From Cobetia sp. cqz5-12 (GTDB taxonomy: Bacteria > Pseudomonadota > Gammaproteobacteria > Pseudomonadales > Halomonadaceae), in the NCBI RefSeq assembly GCF_016495405.1, contig NZ_CP044522.1:2695876-2759875 (forward strand): a stretch of DNA of 64,000 bases, given 5' to 3'. Positions 48,689-57,009 of the stretch are shown here, one piece after another. Within the stretch, counting starts at the first letter, position 1. Each line of letters begins with the position of its first letter. The notes beneath the pieces were generated by a model. It was not told the DNA's origin and did no database searches. It worked only from the letters and a program-made list of their open reading frames with translations. A program made the translations under genes and the position numbers.

Positions 48689-49720
48689 ATGAACAAGACA
48701 CGTACCACCCTGCTGTTGAGTGCTCTGGCGCTTCTGCTGGTCGCAACCTACGCGGGCCTCTACTGGAAGGGGCACGATGGCCGCGAAGCCACCAACAATG
48801 CCTATGTGCGCGCCGATAGCGTGATGGTGACCACACGCGTGGCGGGCCAGATCGACAAGGTGCTGGTGGAAGACAACGAAGTGGTCAAGGCAGGCCAGAT
48901 TGTGGCCACGCTGGATGACCGCGATTACCAGGCGTCCCTGCACTCCGCCCAGGCCGATCTCGCCGCCCAGCAGGCGGCGGTCGGTGATCTGGATGCCAAC
49001 ATCGAGCGTCAGCACGCCGTCGTGCAGCAGTCCATCGCCGAAGTGAAGTCCACCCAGGCCTCACTGCGTTATGCGCGCAATGATGCCAAGCGTTACCGCA
49101 GCTTGCGCATGACCAACGCCGCCTCCCAGCAGGACAAGGAAAAGGCCGATGAACAGCAGGGCATCTGGGAAGCCAATCTCGTGCAGGCCCAGGCGGCTCA
49201 GCGCTCGGCGGAAAAGCAGATCGGCGTCCTTGAAGCCCAGCGCGTGGAAGCCCTGGCCGAGGTCGAGCACTCACGTGCAGCGCTCGAGCAGGCGGAATTG
49301 AACACCGGCTATACCGTCGTTCGTGCGCCGAAGGATGGCATCGTCACCCAGCGCTCACTGCGTGTCGGCGCCTACGTGCAACCGGGTGATTCGCAGCTGG
49401 CCATCGTGCCGCACAAGGAAGCCTATGTCATCGCCAACTATCTCGAGACCCAGATGGCCGAGATGGCGCCGGGCCAACCGGTCGAGATGTCGCTGGATAG
49501 CCTGCCGGGCAAGACCTTCACTGGCCATGTCGACAGCATCGCGCCGGCCTCCAGCAGCGCCTTCTCGGCAGTGGCCAGCGAGAACGCCACCGGCAACTTC
49601 ACCAAGATCACCCAGCGCATGCCGGTCAAGATCGTGTTCGACCCGAACCAGCCCGACTTCGACAAGGTACGCATCGGCATGTCCGTGATCGCCCATGTCA
49701 CGACCCAGCAGCAGTCCTGA
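48689..49720 (+). CDS. HlyD/EmrA-family membrane fusion protein
   Basis: Periplasmic adaptor (343 residues) for the MFS pump: one N-terminal membrane anchor (LLLSALALLLVATYAGLYW), TNNAYVRADSVMVTTRVAGQIDKVLVEDNEVVKAGQIVATLDDRDYQ (lipoyl domain, first half), a long coiled coil rich in Ala/Gln (residues 90-190), and the second lipoyl half NTGYTVVRAPKDGIVTQRSLRVGAYVQPGD. No outer-membrane channel gene is nearby, so it would use a TolC encoded elsewhere. Confidence 0.93.
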   Translation: MNKTRTTLLLSALALLLVATYAGLYWKGHDGREATNNAYVRADSVMVTTRVAGQIDKVLVEDNEVVKAGQIVATLDDRDYQASLHSAQADLAAQQAAVGDLDANIERQHAVVQQSIAEVKSTQASLRYARNDAKRYRSLRMTNAASQQDKEKADEQQGIWEANLVQAQAAQRSAEKQIGVLEAQRVEALAEVEHSRAALEQAELNTGYTVVRAPKDGIVTQRSLRVGAYVQPGDSQLAIVPHKEAYVIANYLETQMAEMAPGQPVEMSLDSLPGKTFTGHVDSIAPASSSAFSAVASENATGNFTKITQRMPVKIVFDPNQPDFDKVRIGMSVIAHVTTQQQS

Positions 49721-49861
49721 TTCGACACCAGCCCAACAGGTGATTGCGCTGGCAACTTCCGGGCCATGCAACTCTGGCACGTATCATGGCCACCAGAGCT
49801 GCCATCCCCATGTCGCCACACGAGTCCGGAGTCAGCACCTGCGCCACCTGGCCTGAACCGA

Positions 49862-49896
49862 AAAGCCCCCGTACGTCACTGACGCACAGGGGCTTT
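49862..49896 (+). terminator. Hairpin after the efflux genes
   Basis: Arms AAAGCCCC and GGGGCTTT with a loop of about 19 bases that has internal pairing, followed by CCTTG. It lies between convergent genes. Confidence 0.6.
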
Positions 49897-49933
49897 CCTT
49901 GTTGACCGACACGACCTCAGACAGCGCGCTCGC

Positions 49934-50302
49934 CTACGACTGACACAGCTGCCAGGCGTCGTGATCGATATCGAGCATGGCGGCGATGGCGGCCGAGGCC
50001 ACGACATGCGTCTGGCCATTGGCTTCGTCATGCACGTCGAGACCGCCATGCACGACCGTCACTTCGGCGCGCCCACGCGGCAGCTCTCGTGTCACGACAT
50101 CCACATCGACGGCGTCGGGTTGCTGCACGCCGATGGTGACCTCGACGCGCATCTGCTGGTGATCGATGCCGAGTGACTGGAACATCACGATGGAGGAGTG
50201 ATGCAGGGCGTCCTGCACCGCACGGCAGGCCGCCTTGGTGTAGTCCTGACCGTAGAGGTCATTGCCGGTGCCCATCTCGAGAATGATGCGTTGCTCGCTC
50301 AT
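49934..50302 (-). CDS. Lin0512-family protein, copy 2
   Basis: A 122-residue protein of the conserved but uncharacterised Lin0512 family. Family pattern: ILEMGTGNDLYGQDYTKAACRAVQDALHHSSI at the N-terminus, VEVTIGVQQPDAVD in the middle, and a Gly/Val-rich C-terminus with VVHGGLDVHD. It is a paralog of the gene just upstream, which it overlaps by four bases (ATGA), and the two may form a heteromer. Function unknown. Confidence 0.88.
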   Translation of the reverse strand: MSEQRIILEMGTGNDLYGQDYTKAACRAVQDALHHSSIVMFQSLGIDHQQMRVEVTIGVQQPDAVDVDVVTRELPRGRAEVTVVHGGLDVHDEANGQTHVVASAAIAAMLDIDHDAWQLCQS

Positions 50303-50697
50303 GATTGACCTCCTGCGCCCTGCACGGGCATGGCCGCCTCAGCACCATCGCCAGCCGCGACCATATCGAAGGACACGATGATGGCGACATTGGCCATCAC
50401 GCTCACACCGCTGCCATCCGGCTTGGCGACGTCCAGCCCGCCCTTGACCACACGCACACTGGGCTGACCGTAGGGAAAGATACCCAGCAGGGCGTCACTG
50501 TCGACCTTGTCGGGCTGCTGCACACCGATCTCGACCTCGATCAGCATCGCCTCCTTGGGAAAGCCGAAGGCATCCGCCACATTCAGGGAGTTGTGCCACA
50601 GGGCATCTCGAATCCCGCGGGCCGCCGCCTCGGTGTAGTTCTGGCTGCGAATGGAAGTGCCCATGCCGAACTGGGTCACCATGCGTGTCTTGGCCAC
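50299..50697 (-). CDS. Lin0512-family protein, copy 1
   Basis: A 132-residue Lin0512-family protein: TQFGMGTSIRSQNYTEAAARGIRDALWHNSLN, IEVEIGVQQPDKVD and VRVVKGGLDVAKPDG. The start is set at a GTG (50697) with an AGGGGG site 4-5 bases upstream; a frame extension of 13 codons is less likely. It follows a small membrane protein gene after 51 bases and is transcribed in the same direction as the Fur-box-preceded ABC transporter. Confidence 0.87.
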   Translation of the reverse strand: MAKTRMVTQFGMGTSIRSQNYTEAAARGIRDALWHNSLNVADAFGFPKEAMLIEVEIGVQQPDKVDSDALLGIFPYGQPSVRVVKGGLDVAKPDGSGVSVMANVAIIVSFDMVAAGDGAEAAMPVQGAGGQS

Positions 50698-50748
50698 ATT
50701 ACCCCCTGATTTCCTGTCACGGAAAAGACGTACCACTCGCGCCGCCTT

Positions 50749-50919
50749 TCAGCGCGGATGCTTGAAAAGTCCGATCACCCAACCTGTCCCGCCCAGCAGC
50801 AGGGCGCCCTGCCAATCTCCCTGGAACAGCTCGATCAGCGCCAGGACGATCGCCACCAGCTGCGCACTGCGCACCGGGCTGATCGTCGAGGCCGGTCCAT
50901 GGTCATCGGGTTCGGACAT
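50749..50919 (-). CDS. Small membrane protein (56 residues) upstream of the Lin0512 pair
   Basis: The minus-strand reading from the ATG at 50919 gives 56 residues: a polar N-terminus (MSEPDDHGPASTISPVRS), a hydrophobic stretch (AQLVAIVLALIELF), then WQGALLLGGTGWVIGLF and a short basic end. This suggests one or two membrane helices. A GGGGGAG ribosome-binding site is 5 bases upstream. It fills the gap between the siderophore ABC operon and the Lin0512 pair on the same strand. Family unknown. Confidence 0.6.
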   Translation of the reverse strand: MSEPDDHGPASTISPVRSAQLVAIVLALIELFQGDWQGALLLGGTGWVIGLFKHPR

Positions 50920-51037
50920 GCAGACTCCCCCACGGGCCTGACGTACGAGTCAGGTGATCACGATGACTCCATCGTTTCAGGAAAGCCTCAATCAGGAAAT
51001 ACGACTTCCGAACCTTGACGCCAGGCTGTCGACAGAC

Positions 51038-52279
51038 TCACTCGGCGCCTCTGGTCTCCTCGTCGATGGCCAGCTGTCCCCAGAAGTGGCCGCTGTTGCG
51101 TGAAAGCGTCGGGTCATTCATCAGCCAGGCAAAGGTGGCCATGGGGTCGAGATCGGCAAAGGTCTCCGGGTGCAGCCAGCGCGCGATGGCCTCCAGCGCG
51201 ACGATGGCATAAGGCCCTTGATGGAAGCCATGCCATAGCGCCATCACCCGGCCCTGCTTGACGGCATCCAGCGACTGCCAGCCGGGCAGTGTCTGCACCA
51301 TGCGCGCCAGATCGTGCTGGATATCCTCACCCGAGATACCGATGCCGGCGCGCAGGCCATCGCCCTTGGCCCACTGGCCACCGGTATTGAGAATCGCCTC
51401 GGGCGGGTGTGCCAGCACCCACTCCTTGCTGAGAGTGGCACCGCTGACCGGCGCCAGTTCAGCGGCCAGATTGCGCCCACCGGCCCGCGTGACCAGGTCC
51501 GCCACGCCGTTGTGCAGATTGGTACGGCAGCAATCCACCTTCACGCCCGGTGCGATGTTGATCAGCACACGCGGCCGTTCGGTTATCGTCGCCAGACGTT
51601 CGTCAATCAGCGCCAGATGCGCCGCCATGGTGTCATCCACCTCGTGGGCACGCGCTTCAACACCGAGCACCTCGCCCAGCAGGCGCACGCTGACCGGGGC
51701 ATCCTGCAGCGGATGATGATTGAACTCGACATACAGCCAGGGAGTGCCGACCTCGTCCAGCAGTGCTGCCAGCGGCGAGCCTTCGATACGCGAACGCTGG
51801 GAGAGATCGAACAGTACCAGGTCCGGCGTCAGCGCCAGCAGCGCCTCGCCCTCAAGGCTCGGCGTCGAGGCGCGACTCAGCGCTGGCAGCGTGGCGAGTT
51901 GCGGCCAGCGCGCCTCGAGACGCTCGGTCATCGCGGGATCAAACACCGACAGGGGATAGGCCCAGCCGACGATACGCTCGAGTGGCGCATCCAGCAGCGT
52001 CAGCAGCGCATACAGCTGGCGCGGCTGGGCCAGGAAGATGCGCTGTGGTGAGGCCTCAAGCATAACCTTGCGCCCGGCAAGATCCGTCACCTGACGCGGG
52101 AAGCTGGCCTGAGCCTTTTCAGTAGCGAAAGGCACCTTGGCAACCGGCTCGGCCTCACGGGCGACGCTGTCCGAGGCGCTTGCGAGCCCCGCCGCGAAGA
52201 GACTCGTGAACGCCAGCAGGCAACCCCCGGCCCAGTGCCTGCCGCCACGCCGCATCGTCGTCATCGCCCCTACGTTCAT
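51038..52279 (-). CDS. Fe3+-siderophore/cobalamin-type ABC substrate-binding protein
   Basis: A 413-residue periplasmic binding protein of the FecB/BtuF/FepB class, longer than usual (about 300-340). It has an N-terminal signal region (GGCLLAFTSLFAAGLASASD), FPRQVTDLAGRKVMLEASPQRIFLAQPRQLYALLTLLDA, the PDLVLFDLSQRSRIEGSPLAALLDEVGTPWLYVEF lobe, and VDCCRTNLHNGVADLVTRAGGRNLA, followed by a C-terminal segment with WLHPETFADLDPMATF. Its start overlaps the ATPase stop by four bases. Iron or haem chelate uptake is inferred from the family and the Fur box. Confidence 0.9.
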   Translation of the reverse strand: MNVGAMTTMRRGGRHWAGGCLLAFTSLFAAGLASASDSVAREAEPVAKVPFATEKAQASFPRQVTDLAGRKVMLEASPQRIFLAQPRQLYALLTLLDAPLERIVGWAYPLSVFDPAMTERLEARWPQLATLPALSRASTPSLEGEALLALTPDLVLFDLSQRSRIEGSPLAALLDEVGTPWLYVEFNHHPLQDAPVSVRLLGEVLGVEARAHEVDDTMAAHLALIDERLATITERPRVLINIAPGVKVDCCRTNLHNGVADLVTRAGGRNLAAELAPVSGATLSKEWVLAHPPEAILNTGGQWAKGDGLRAGIGISGEDIQHDLARMVQTLPGWQSLDAVKQGRVMALWHGFHQGPYAIVALEAIARWLHPETFADLDPMATFAWLMNDPTLSRNSGHFWGQLAIDEETRGAE

Positions 52280-53127
52280 CGACGGACTCCAAGATCACGA
52301 GTGATCTGACCGATATCCGCCTGGGCCGAATCAGCGACGCGGTCGGTGAGCACCACCGGATGCCCCAGCGAGCAACTCTCGATCCGCGCCTCGATGCCGT
52401 AGGCCTCACGCAGATGCTCAGCGGTGATCACCTCCCGCGGTGCCCCGGTGGCCAGCAGGCCGGAGGGCGCGAACAGGATGATCTGATCGCAGAAACGCAG
52501 CGCCAGATTGATGTCATGCAGCGCGATCAGGCAGATGGCCTGCTGCTCCTGCACTACACCGCGCACGCCCTCGATCAAGGCCAGCTGCCAGCGTAAATCC
52601 AGCGCACTGGTCGGCTCATCCAGCAGCAGCAGTTGCGGCTGGCGCACCAGCGCCTGAGCGAGACCGACCATCTGACGCTGTCCACCGGAGAGCGTATCCA
52701 TGCGCCGGAAGGCCAGCGAATGCAGCGACAGGCGCGCGAAGACCTGCTCGACCAGCGAGTCGGTGGCCTCGCGACTCAATTCGGCACGCGCCGCGCGACA
52801 GGCGCTGGCCACGGCTTCATAGGCCACCAGACTGGTGGGCTGCGGCAGCGTCTGCGGCAGGTAGCCGACATGGCGCATGCGGTTCGCCCCGTGCAGCGAC
52901 GACAGCTCAAGCTCGCCGAGGCGGATCTCGCCCTTGGCCGGACGCATGCCGGCAATCGCCTTGAGGAAGGTCGACTTGCCCACCGCATTCGGCCCGAGCA
53001 CACCGACCAGTGAGCCCGCCGGCAACGCAGGCAGATCGAGACGATCGAAGATCAGCCGACGCTGATAGCCGGTGGTCAGCTGCGAGATCTTCAGCGCCGC
53101 TTGCGAATCAAAGACGTGATGATTCAT
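52276..53127 (-). CDS. Siderophore-type ABC transporter ATP-binding protein (FecE-like)
   Basis: A 283-residue ATPase of the iron-complex family. It has Walker A GPNAVGKSTFLKAIAG (Ala where most have Gly), signature LSGGQRQMVGLAQALVRQP, Walker B LLLLDEPTSALDL and the switch His ALHDINLALRF. The ATG at 53127 overlaps the permease stop (ATGA) and is preferred over an in-frame codon 14 residues earlier. The C-terminus ends with an unusual GQITRDLGVRR tail. Confidence 0.92.
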   Translation of the reverse strand: MNHHVFDSQAALKISQLTTGYQRRLIFDRLDLPALPAGSLVGVLGPNAVGKSTFLKAIAGMRPAKGEIRLGELELSSLHGANRMRHVGYLPQTLPQPTSLVAYEAVASACRAARAELSREATDSLVEQVFARLSLHSLAFRRMDTLSGGQRQMVGLAQALVRQPQLLLLDEPTSALDLRWQLALIEGVRGVVQEQQAICLIALHDINLALRFCDQIILFAPSGLLATGAPREVITAEHLREAYGIEARIESCSLGHPVVLTDRVADSAQADIGQITRDLGVRR

Positions 53128-54206
53128 GCCTGCCCCCTGCGCTGACCGAGCAGCAAGGCGAGGAAGCACGGAATGCCGATCAGGGACGTCACGATCCCCA
53201 CCGGCAGCACCAGCCCGGGCACCAGCGACTCACTGGCCGTGGCGGCCAGTGACAGCACCAGTGCCCCCGCCAGCGCACTGCCGGGCAGATAGAAGCGATG
53301 GTCTTCCCCCAGCGCCAGACGCGCCATGTGTGGCCCGACCAGGCCGATGAAACCGATGGTGCCGACGAAGGCCACCGCCACTGCCGCCAGCAGGCTGACG
53401 CGCAACAACGCCGTGCGGCGCAGGCGGGTGACCGGCACGCCGAAGCTGCGCGCATGGTCTTCCCCGGCACGCAGCGCCGTCAGCGCCCAGGCACGCCGCA
53501 TGGCGAAGGGCAGGCAGACGACCAAGACGCTTGCGATGATCGCGACCCGCTCCCACGAGGCTTCCGAGAGGCTACCCATGGTCCAGAACACCAGCTGTTG
53601 CAGCGCATCGGGACTGGCCACGAACTGCACCAGCGCATTGACGGCATTGAGCACGAAGACCAGCGCGATGCCGAACAGCACGATGACCTCGCGGCTGGCG
53701 CCATACAGCGATGCCACGGCATCGATGGCCAGAATCGACAGCGCCGCGAACACGAAGGCCATCAGCGCGATGGTGTAACTGGGCGGCAGGCCCGGCAGGC
53801 TGACATCCATGATGATGACCAGCGAGGCGCCAAGCGTCGCCGCTGCGCCCACGCCCAACGTGAAGGGGCTGGCCAGGGCGTTGTTGAGTACGGTCTGCAT
53901 CTCGGCACCCGCAAGCCCCAAAGCGGCACCGACCAGCGCCGCCATCACGGCGGTCGGCAGGCGAATCTGCCAGACGATGGCTTCATTGATGGGGCCGTGG
54001 GAACCGGGACTGAACAGTTCCCCCAGCAGATCACTCAACGCGAGATCCGCCGGGCCGGTCATGATGTCGCCGAAGATGGCCAGCAACAGCGCCAGGCCCA
54101 GCGCGGAGAGAATCACCACGCGTTTCCAGGCGAAGCGTCGGTATTGCTGGGCGAGCGTAGGCGACGAATCAGGCGCTGAGGCTTGAGCGTGCGCGGGGGG
54201 AGACAT
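53124..54206 (-). CDS. FecCD-family iron ABC transporter permease
   Basis: A 360-residue permease with about ten hydrophobic segments and the FecCD motifs IRLPTAVMAALVGAALGLAGAEMQTVLNNALASPFTLGVGAAATLGA near residue 85, LVFWTMGSLSEASWE, and TIGFIGLVGPHMARLALGEDHRFYLPGSALAGALVL. It is the first gene of the permease-ATPase-receptor operon. The start is placed at the ATG at 54206 (MSPPAHAQ); the ribosome-binding site there is weak, and two earlier ATGs exist, so the N-terminus is uncertain. A Fur-like box lies about 130 bases upstream. Confidence 0.92.
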   Translation of the reverse strand: MSPPAHAQASAPDSSPTLAQQYRRFAWKRVVILSALGLALLLAIFGDIMTGPADLALSDLLGELFSPGSHGPINEAIVWQIRLPTAVMAALVGAALGLAGAEMQTVLNNALASPFTLGVGAAATLGASLVIIMDVSLPGLPPSYTIALMAFVFAALSILAIDAVASLYGASREVIVLFGIALVFVLNAVNALVQFVASPDALQQLVFWTMGSLSEASWERVAIIASVLVVCLPFAMRRAWALTALRAGEDHARSFGVPVTRLRRTALLRVSLLAAVAVAFVGTIGFIGLVGPHMARLALGEDHRFYLPGSALAGALVLSLAATASESLVPGLVLPVGIVTSLIGIPCFLALLLGQRRGQA

Positions 54207-54546
54207 CGGACTTTTTTCAATCACCAGCAAGGTCTGCCAATCGGGAGAGGGAAGAAGCATGCAGGCCAGGAAGGCCAGCCAGCGGCTGTCACGACAGGTC
54301 ATGGAACACGCCTGCCAGCATGAGGAATGCGCAGATGATAATGATTGTCGCCTGCAGTCACAATGCACACGGCCGCGACTGGCAATATGCGCATCCCGGC
54401 TCACGTCCATTCAACCGTCAGGCTCAGGAAATGAGCAGCTCGGAAAATGACAGACTCAGCGAACAAGACGGCAAAAACTTGGTAGCGTCATGGCGGATTG
54501 CTATGTTCAAGATTCGCTCGTCCCTTCTCTTGCCCAGGAGTCTGAC
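54207..54546. other. Control region between the iron transporter and the YghX-like gene
   Basis: Divergent intergenic stretch of 340 bases. The only motif I can support is the Fur box at 54336-54350; the CAGGAG site for the plus-strand gene lies at the right end. Longer starts of either neighbour would reach into it. Confidence 0.5.
54336..54350. promoter_or_regulatory. Fur box upstream of the siderophore-type ABC operon
   Basis: TGATAATGATTGTCG matches the 7-1-7 Fur consensus TGATAATNATTATCA at 12 of 14 defined bases. It lies 130 bases upstream of the permease start and supports iron-limited expression of the transporter. Confidence 0.7.
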
Positions 54547-55434
54547 ATGACCCGTCTCACTGCAAAGGATTTTGCCCCCGAGTTGCTGGAGCTGTACGAC
54601 GGCTATGTTCATGGCCAGATCACCCGCCGCCAGTTTCTCGATCGCGCGGCGGCCTTTGCCGTCGCGGGCATGACGGCCACCTCGATTCTGGCAAGCCTCA
54701 GCCCCAACTACGCGCTGGCTTCTCAGGTCGAGTTCACCGACCCCGACATCGTCGCCGAATACATCACCTATCCCTCCCCCGAGGGTCACGGCGAGGTACG
54801 CGCCTACATGGTGCGCCCTGCCAACATGACCGGCCTGCTGCCCGGCGTGGTGGTGGTGCACGAGAACCGTGGCCTCAACCCCTACATCGAGGATGTCGCA
54901 CGGCGAGTGGCCAAGGCCGGCTACATCGCTCTGGCACCGGATGGACTCAGCTCGGTCGGCGGCTATCCGGGCAATGACCCCAAGGGCAAGGAGCTGCAGG
55001 CGCAGATCGCCCCCGAAAAGCTGATGAACGACTTCTTTGCCGCCATCGAATACCTGATGGCCGAGAACCGCACCACCGGCAAGATCGGCATCACCGGCTT
55101 CTGCTACGGCGGGGGCGTCTCCAATGCAGCCGCCGTCGCCTATCCGGAACTGGCCTGCGCCGTGCCCTTCTACGGCCGCCAGCCACGCGCCGAGGAAGTC
55201 GCAGCCATCCAGGCGCCGCTGCTGCTGCAGTACGCCGAGCATGACGAGCGCGTCAATGCCGGCTGGCCCGCCTATGAAGCCGCGCTCAAGGAGCACGACA
55301 AGGTCTACGAGGCCTATATCTACCCCGGCACCCACCACGGCTTCCACAACGACTCGACCCCACGCTATGACGAGGAAGCCGCCAAGCTTGCCTGGGACAG
55401 AACCCTTGAGTGGTTTGCCAAGTATCTGACCTGA
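54547..55434 (+). CDS. yghX: YghX-like dienelactone hydrolase family protein, probably exported
   Basis: A 295-residue alpha/beta hydrolase closely resembling Escherichia coli YghX in length and motifs. The N-terminus has a twin-arginine-like signal (ITRRQFLDRAAAFAVAGM). Catalytic elements are the nucleophile Cys in GITGFCYGGGVSNAA (about residue 185), the Asp near EHDERVNAG and His in GTHHGFHNDSTPRYD. LPGVVVVHENRGLNPYIEDVARRVAKAGY is strongly family-typical. The substrate is unknown. A CAGGAG site lies 6 bases before the chosen ATG. Transcription away from the iron transporter may share the Fur box, but the distance of nearly 200 bases makes that doubtful. Confidence 0.9.
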   Translation: MTRLTAKDFAPELLELYDGYVHGQITRRQFLDRAAAFAVAGMTATSILASLSPNYALASQVEFTDPDIVAEYITYPSPEGHGEVRAYMVRPANMTGLLPGVVVVHENRGLNPYIEDVARRVAKAGYIALAPDGLSSVGGYPGNDPKGKELQAQIAPEKLMNDFFAAIEYLMAENRTTGKIGITGFCYGGGVSNAAAVAYPELACAVPFYGRQPRAEEVAAIQAPLLLQYAEHDERVNAGWPAYEAALKEHDKVYEAYIYPGTHHGFHNDSTPRYDEEAAKLAWDRTLEWFAKYLT

Positions 55435-55469
55435 TCCGCTCGACGCAATATGACTCCTCGCTGAACCAC

Positions 55470-55510
55470 AAGGCCCGCACCCCATGCATCATCCATGGGG
55501 GGCGGGCCTT
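55470..55510. terminator. Bidirectional terminator between the yghX-like and nuclease genes
   Basis: A stem of about 17 bp with one mismatch (AAGGCCCGC and CCCCATG arms paired with their complements) and a short loop, placed between convergent genes, with TTGTC following on the plus strand. Confidence 0.75.
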
Positions 55511-55545
55511 GTCATGGGCATGTCAGGACACCATCGGGCCATCTC

Positions 55546-56772
55546 TCAGCTGCACAGCAGCCCGCTGGCGACGATCTTGCTCACGGTGCCCTGGCCGATG
55601 CCGCTGATACGGGTCAGCTGGCCGCTGGAACTCCACGGGCGCTGACGGATGATGTCGGCGGCGCGCGCCGGCCCGATATTAGGCAGCTGATCCAGCTGGT
55701 CGGCGTTGGCGGTGTTGAGGTCGATGCAGGTCTGACTCGCTGAACTGGAGGTACTGGACGCACGACTGGCCACCTCTGTGCCCGCCGCTTGGGGCTGACC
55801 ACCCTCCAGCGGCAGCAACGCAAGTGTCTCGCCGGTCACCGACAGATAGATCGGGGCGTGGTCCGAGACATCGGCACGCGCTGTCTCATGACTGATGCCC
55901 AGATAGTCCGGGAAGCGGAACACATCGCCATTGGCCTTGGGCCATTCACTCGGCACATACCAGATGTTGTCGTAGAGCGAGGCATAGCGGCCATCGGTCT
56001 TGGAGAGTGTCGTCGCACCCTCGGTGATCAATGGGCGCAGGCCGAGGGTGCGCAGATCTCCCCAGGCAGGCTCGGTCGGAGCCATGTTGAAGTCGCCCAT
56101 GATGATCGTCGGCGTGCCGGGCGAGATTTCCTTCATCAGGTCATAGATATCGGCCAGCGCGCGGATTTCCGGCGAGCGATCCGCCTTGCTGTCGCCATAG
56201 ACGATGTGCACGTTGGCGGCGCTGAAGGCTCGCCCAGTCTCCTTCTCGACGAAGGTGGCGAGCAGCGGCTCGCGCGAGAACACATCCTGCGGGTCGAGAT
56301 AGACCGCAGCGCCGCCCTGATAGCTGATGGCCTTGTCACGATAGAGATAGGCGTAACGCTCGGTATAGGTGCTGCGCCCGACCGCATGGCTGACCAGACT
56401 GTCCCACTCATCGCCGGTCAGCGCTTCCAGCTGATGTTCAAGCTCGGTGACGACCTCCTCCTTCATCACCTCCTGCAACCCTATCAGGTCCATGTGGCTG
56501 GCCACCGCCGCGACCTGCTCGAGATGCTTGCCGTTGTTCCAACCCGCATGCTTCAGATTCCAGCTGGCGATCACCGCGTTCGCCTGGCTGGCGGCGGCAC
56601 CGCCCAGCAAGACCGGGACCGACAGTGCCAGCAGTACCTTCTTGCCGACACTCCCCAGCCAGCGGCGCGCATGATGAGAGACGCATGTGCTGTTCTTGTC
56701 GAAAGTGTTCTTGTTGATCGAGTTCTTGATGACCAGATTGCTGGCGCTACCGAGATGACCTGTCTGTATCAC
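55546..56772 (-). CDS. Secreted endonuclease/exonuclease/phosphatase-family protein with ComEA-like HhH tail
   Basis: About 408 residues from the GTG at 56772 (AAGGG site 8 bases upstream); a GTG 10 codons earlier is an alternative, and no ATG start exists. After an odd polar leader a hydrophobic signal segment appears (KKVLLALSVPVLLGGAAASQANA). The DNase I-like domain carries SWNLKHAGWNN, DLIGLQEVMKEE, MGDFNMAP and SDHAPIYLSV, covering the metal and catalytic residues. A Ser-rich linker leads to a C-terminal helix-hairpin-helix pair (CIDLNTANADQLDQLPNIGPARAADIIRQRPW, then LTRISGIG) as in ComEA. The combination suggests an extracellular or periplasmic nuclease that binds DNA through its tail. 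Confidence 0.85.
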   Translation of the reverse strand: MIQTGHLGSASNLVIKNSINKNTFDKNSTCVSHHARRWLGSVGKKVLLALSVPVLLGGAAASQANAVIASWNLKHAGWNNGKHLEQVAAVASHMDLIGLQEVMKEEVVTELEHQLEALTGDEWDSLVSHAVGRSTYTERYAYLYRDKAISYQGGAAVYLDPQDVFSREPLLATFVEKETGRAFSAANVHIVYGDSKADRSPEIRALADIYDLMKEISPGTPTIIMGDFNMAPTEPAWGDLRTLGLRPLITEGATTLSKTDGRYASLYDNIWYVPSEWPKANGDVFRFPDYLGISHETARADVSDHAPIYLSVTGETLALLPLEGGQPQAAGTEVASRASSTSSSASQTCIDLNTANADQLDQLPNIGPARAADIIRQRPWSSSGQLTRISGIGQGTVSKIVASGLLCS

Positions 56773-57009
56773 TGCATGACCCTTGACTGATGACTCGTAC
56801 ACAAAAGACCGTAAGAGACTGTATCTTATGGACTTGTCGTCAAGGTTTATAGAACAACGATATTATTTATTATCCAATGCGCGACTCTTGATGGAGACCG
56901 AGAGCTACCGCGCGACGCCACCGTCAGCACCTGGCCTTGCCACTTGACCTTTCTGCACCAGCTTTTACTCTCGAACGCTGATGCTTCCTTTCTCCAGTCA
57001 CGAGATCCC

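Noticed and set aside
56803-57009. TPP riboswitch upstream of thiM
   Set aside because: The conserved CTGAGA and ACCTGA-type THI-box words are absent from the gap.
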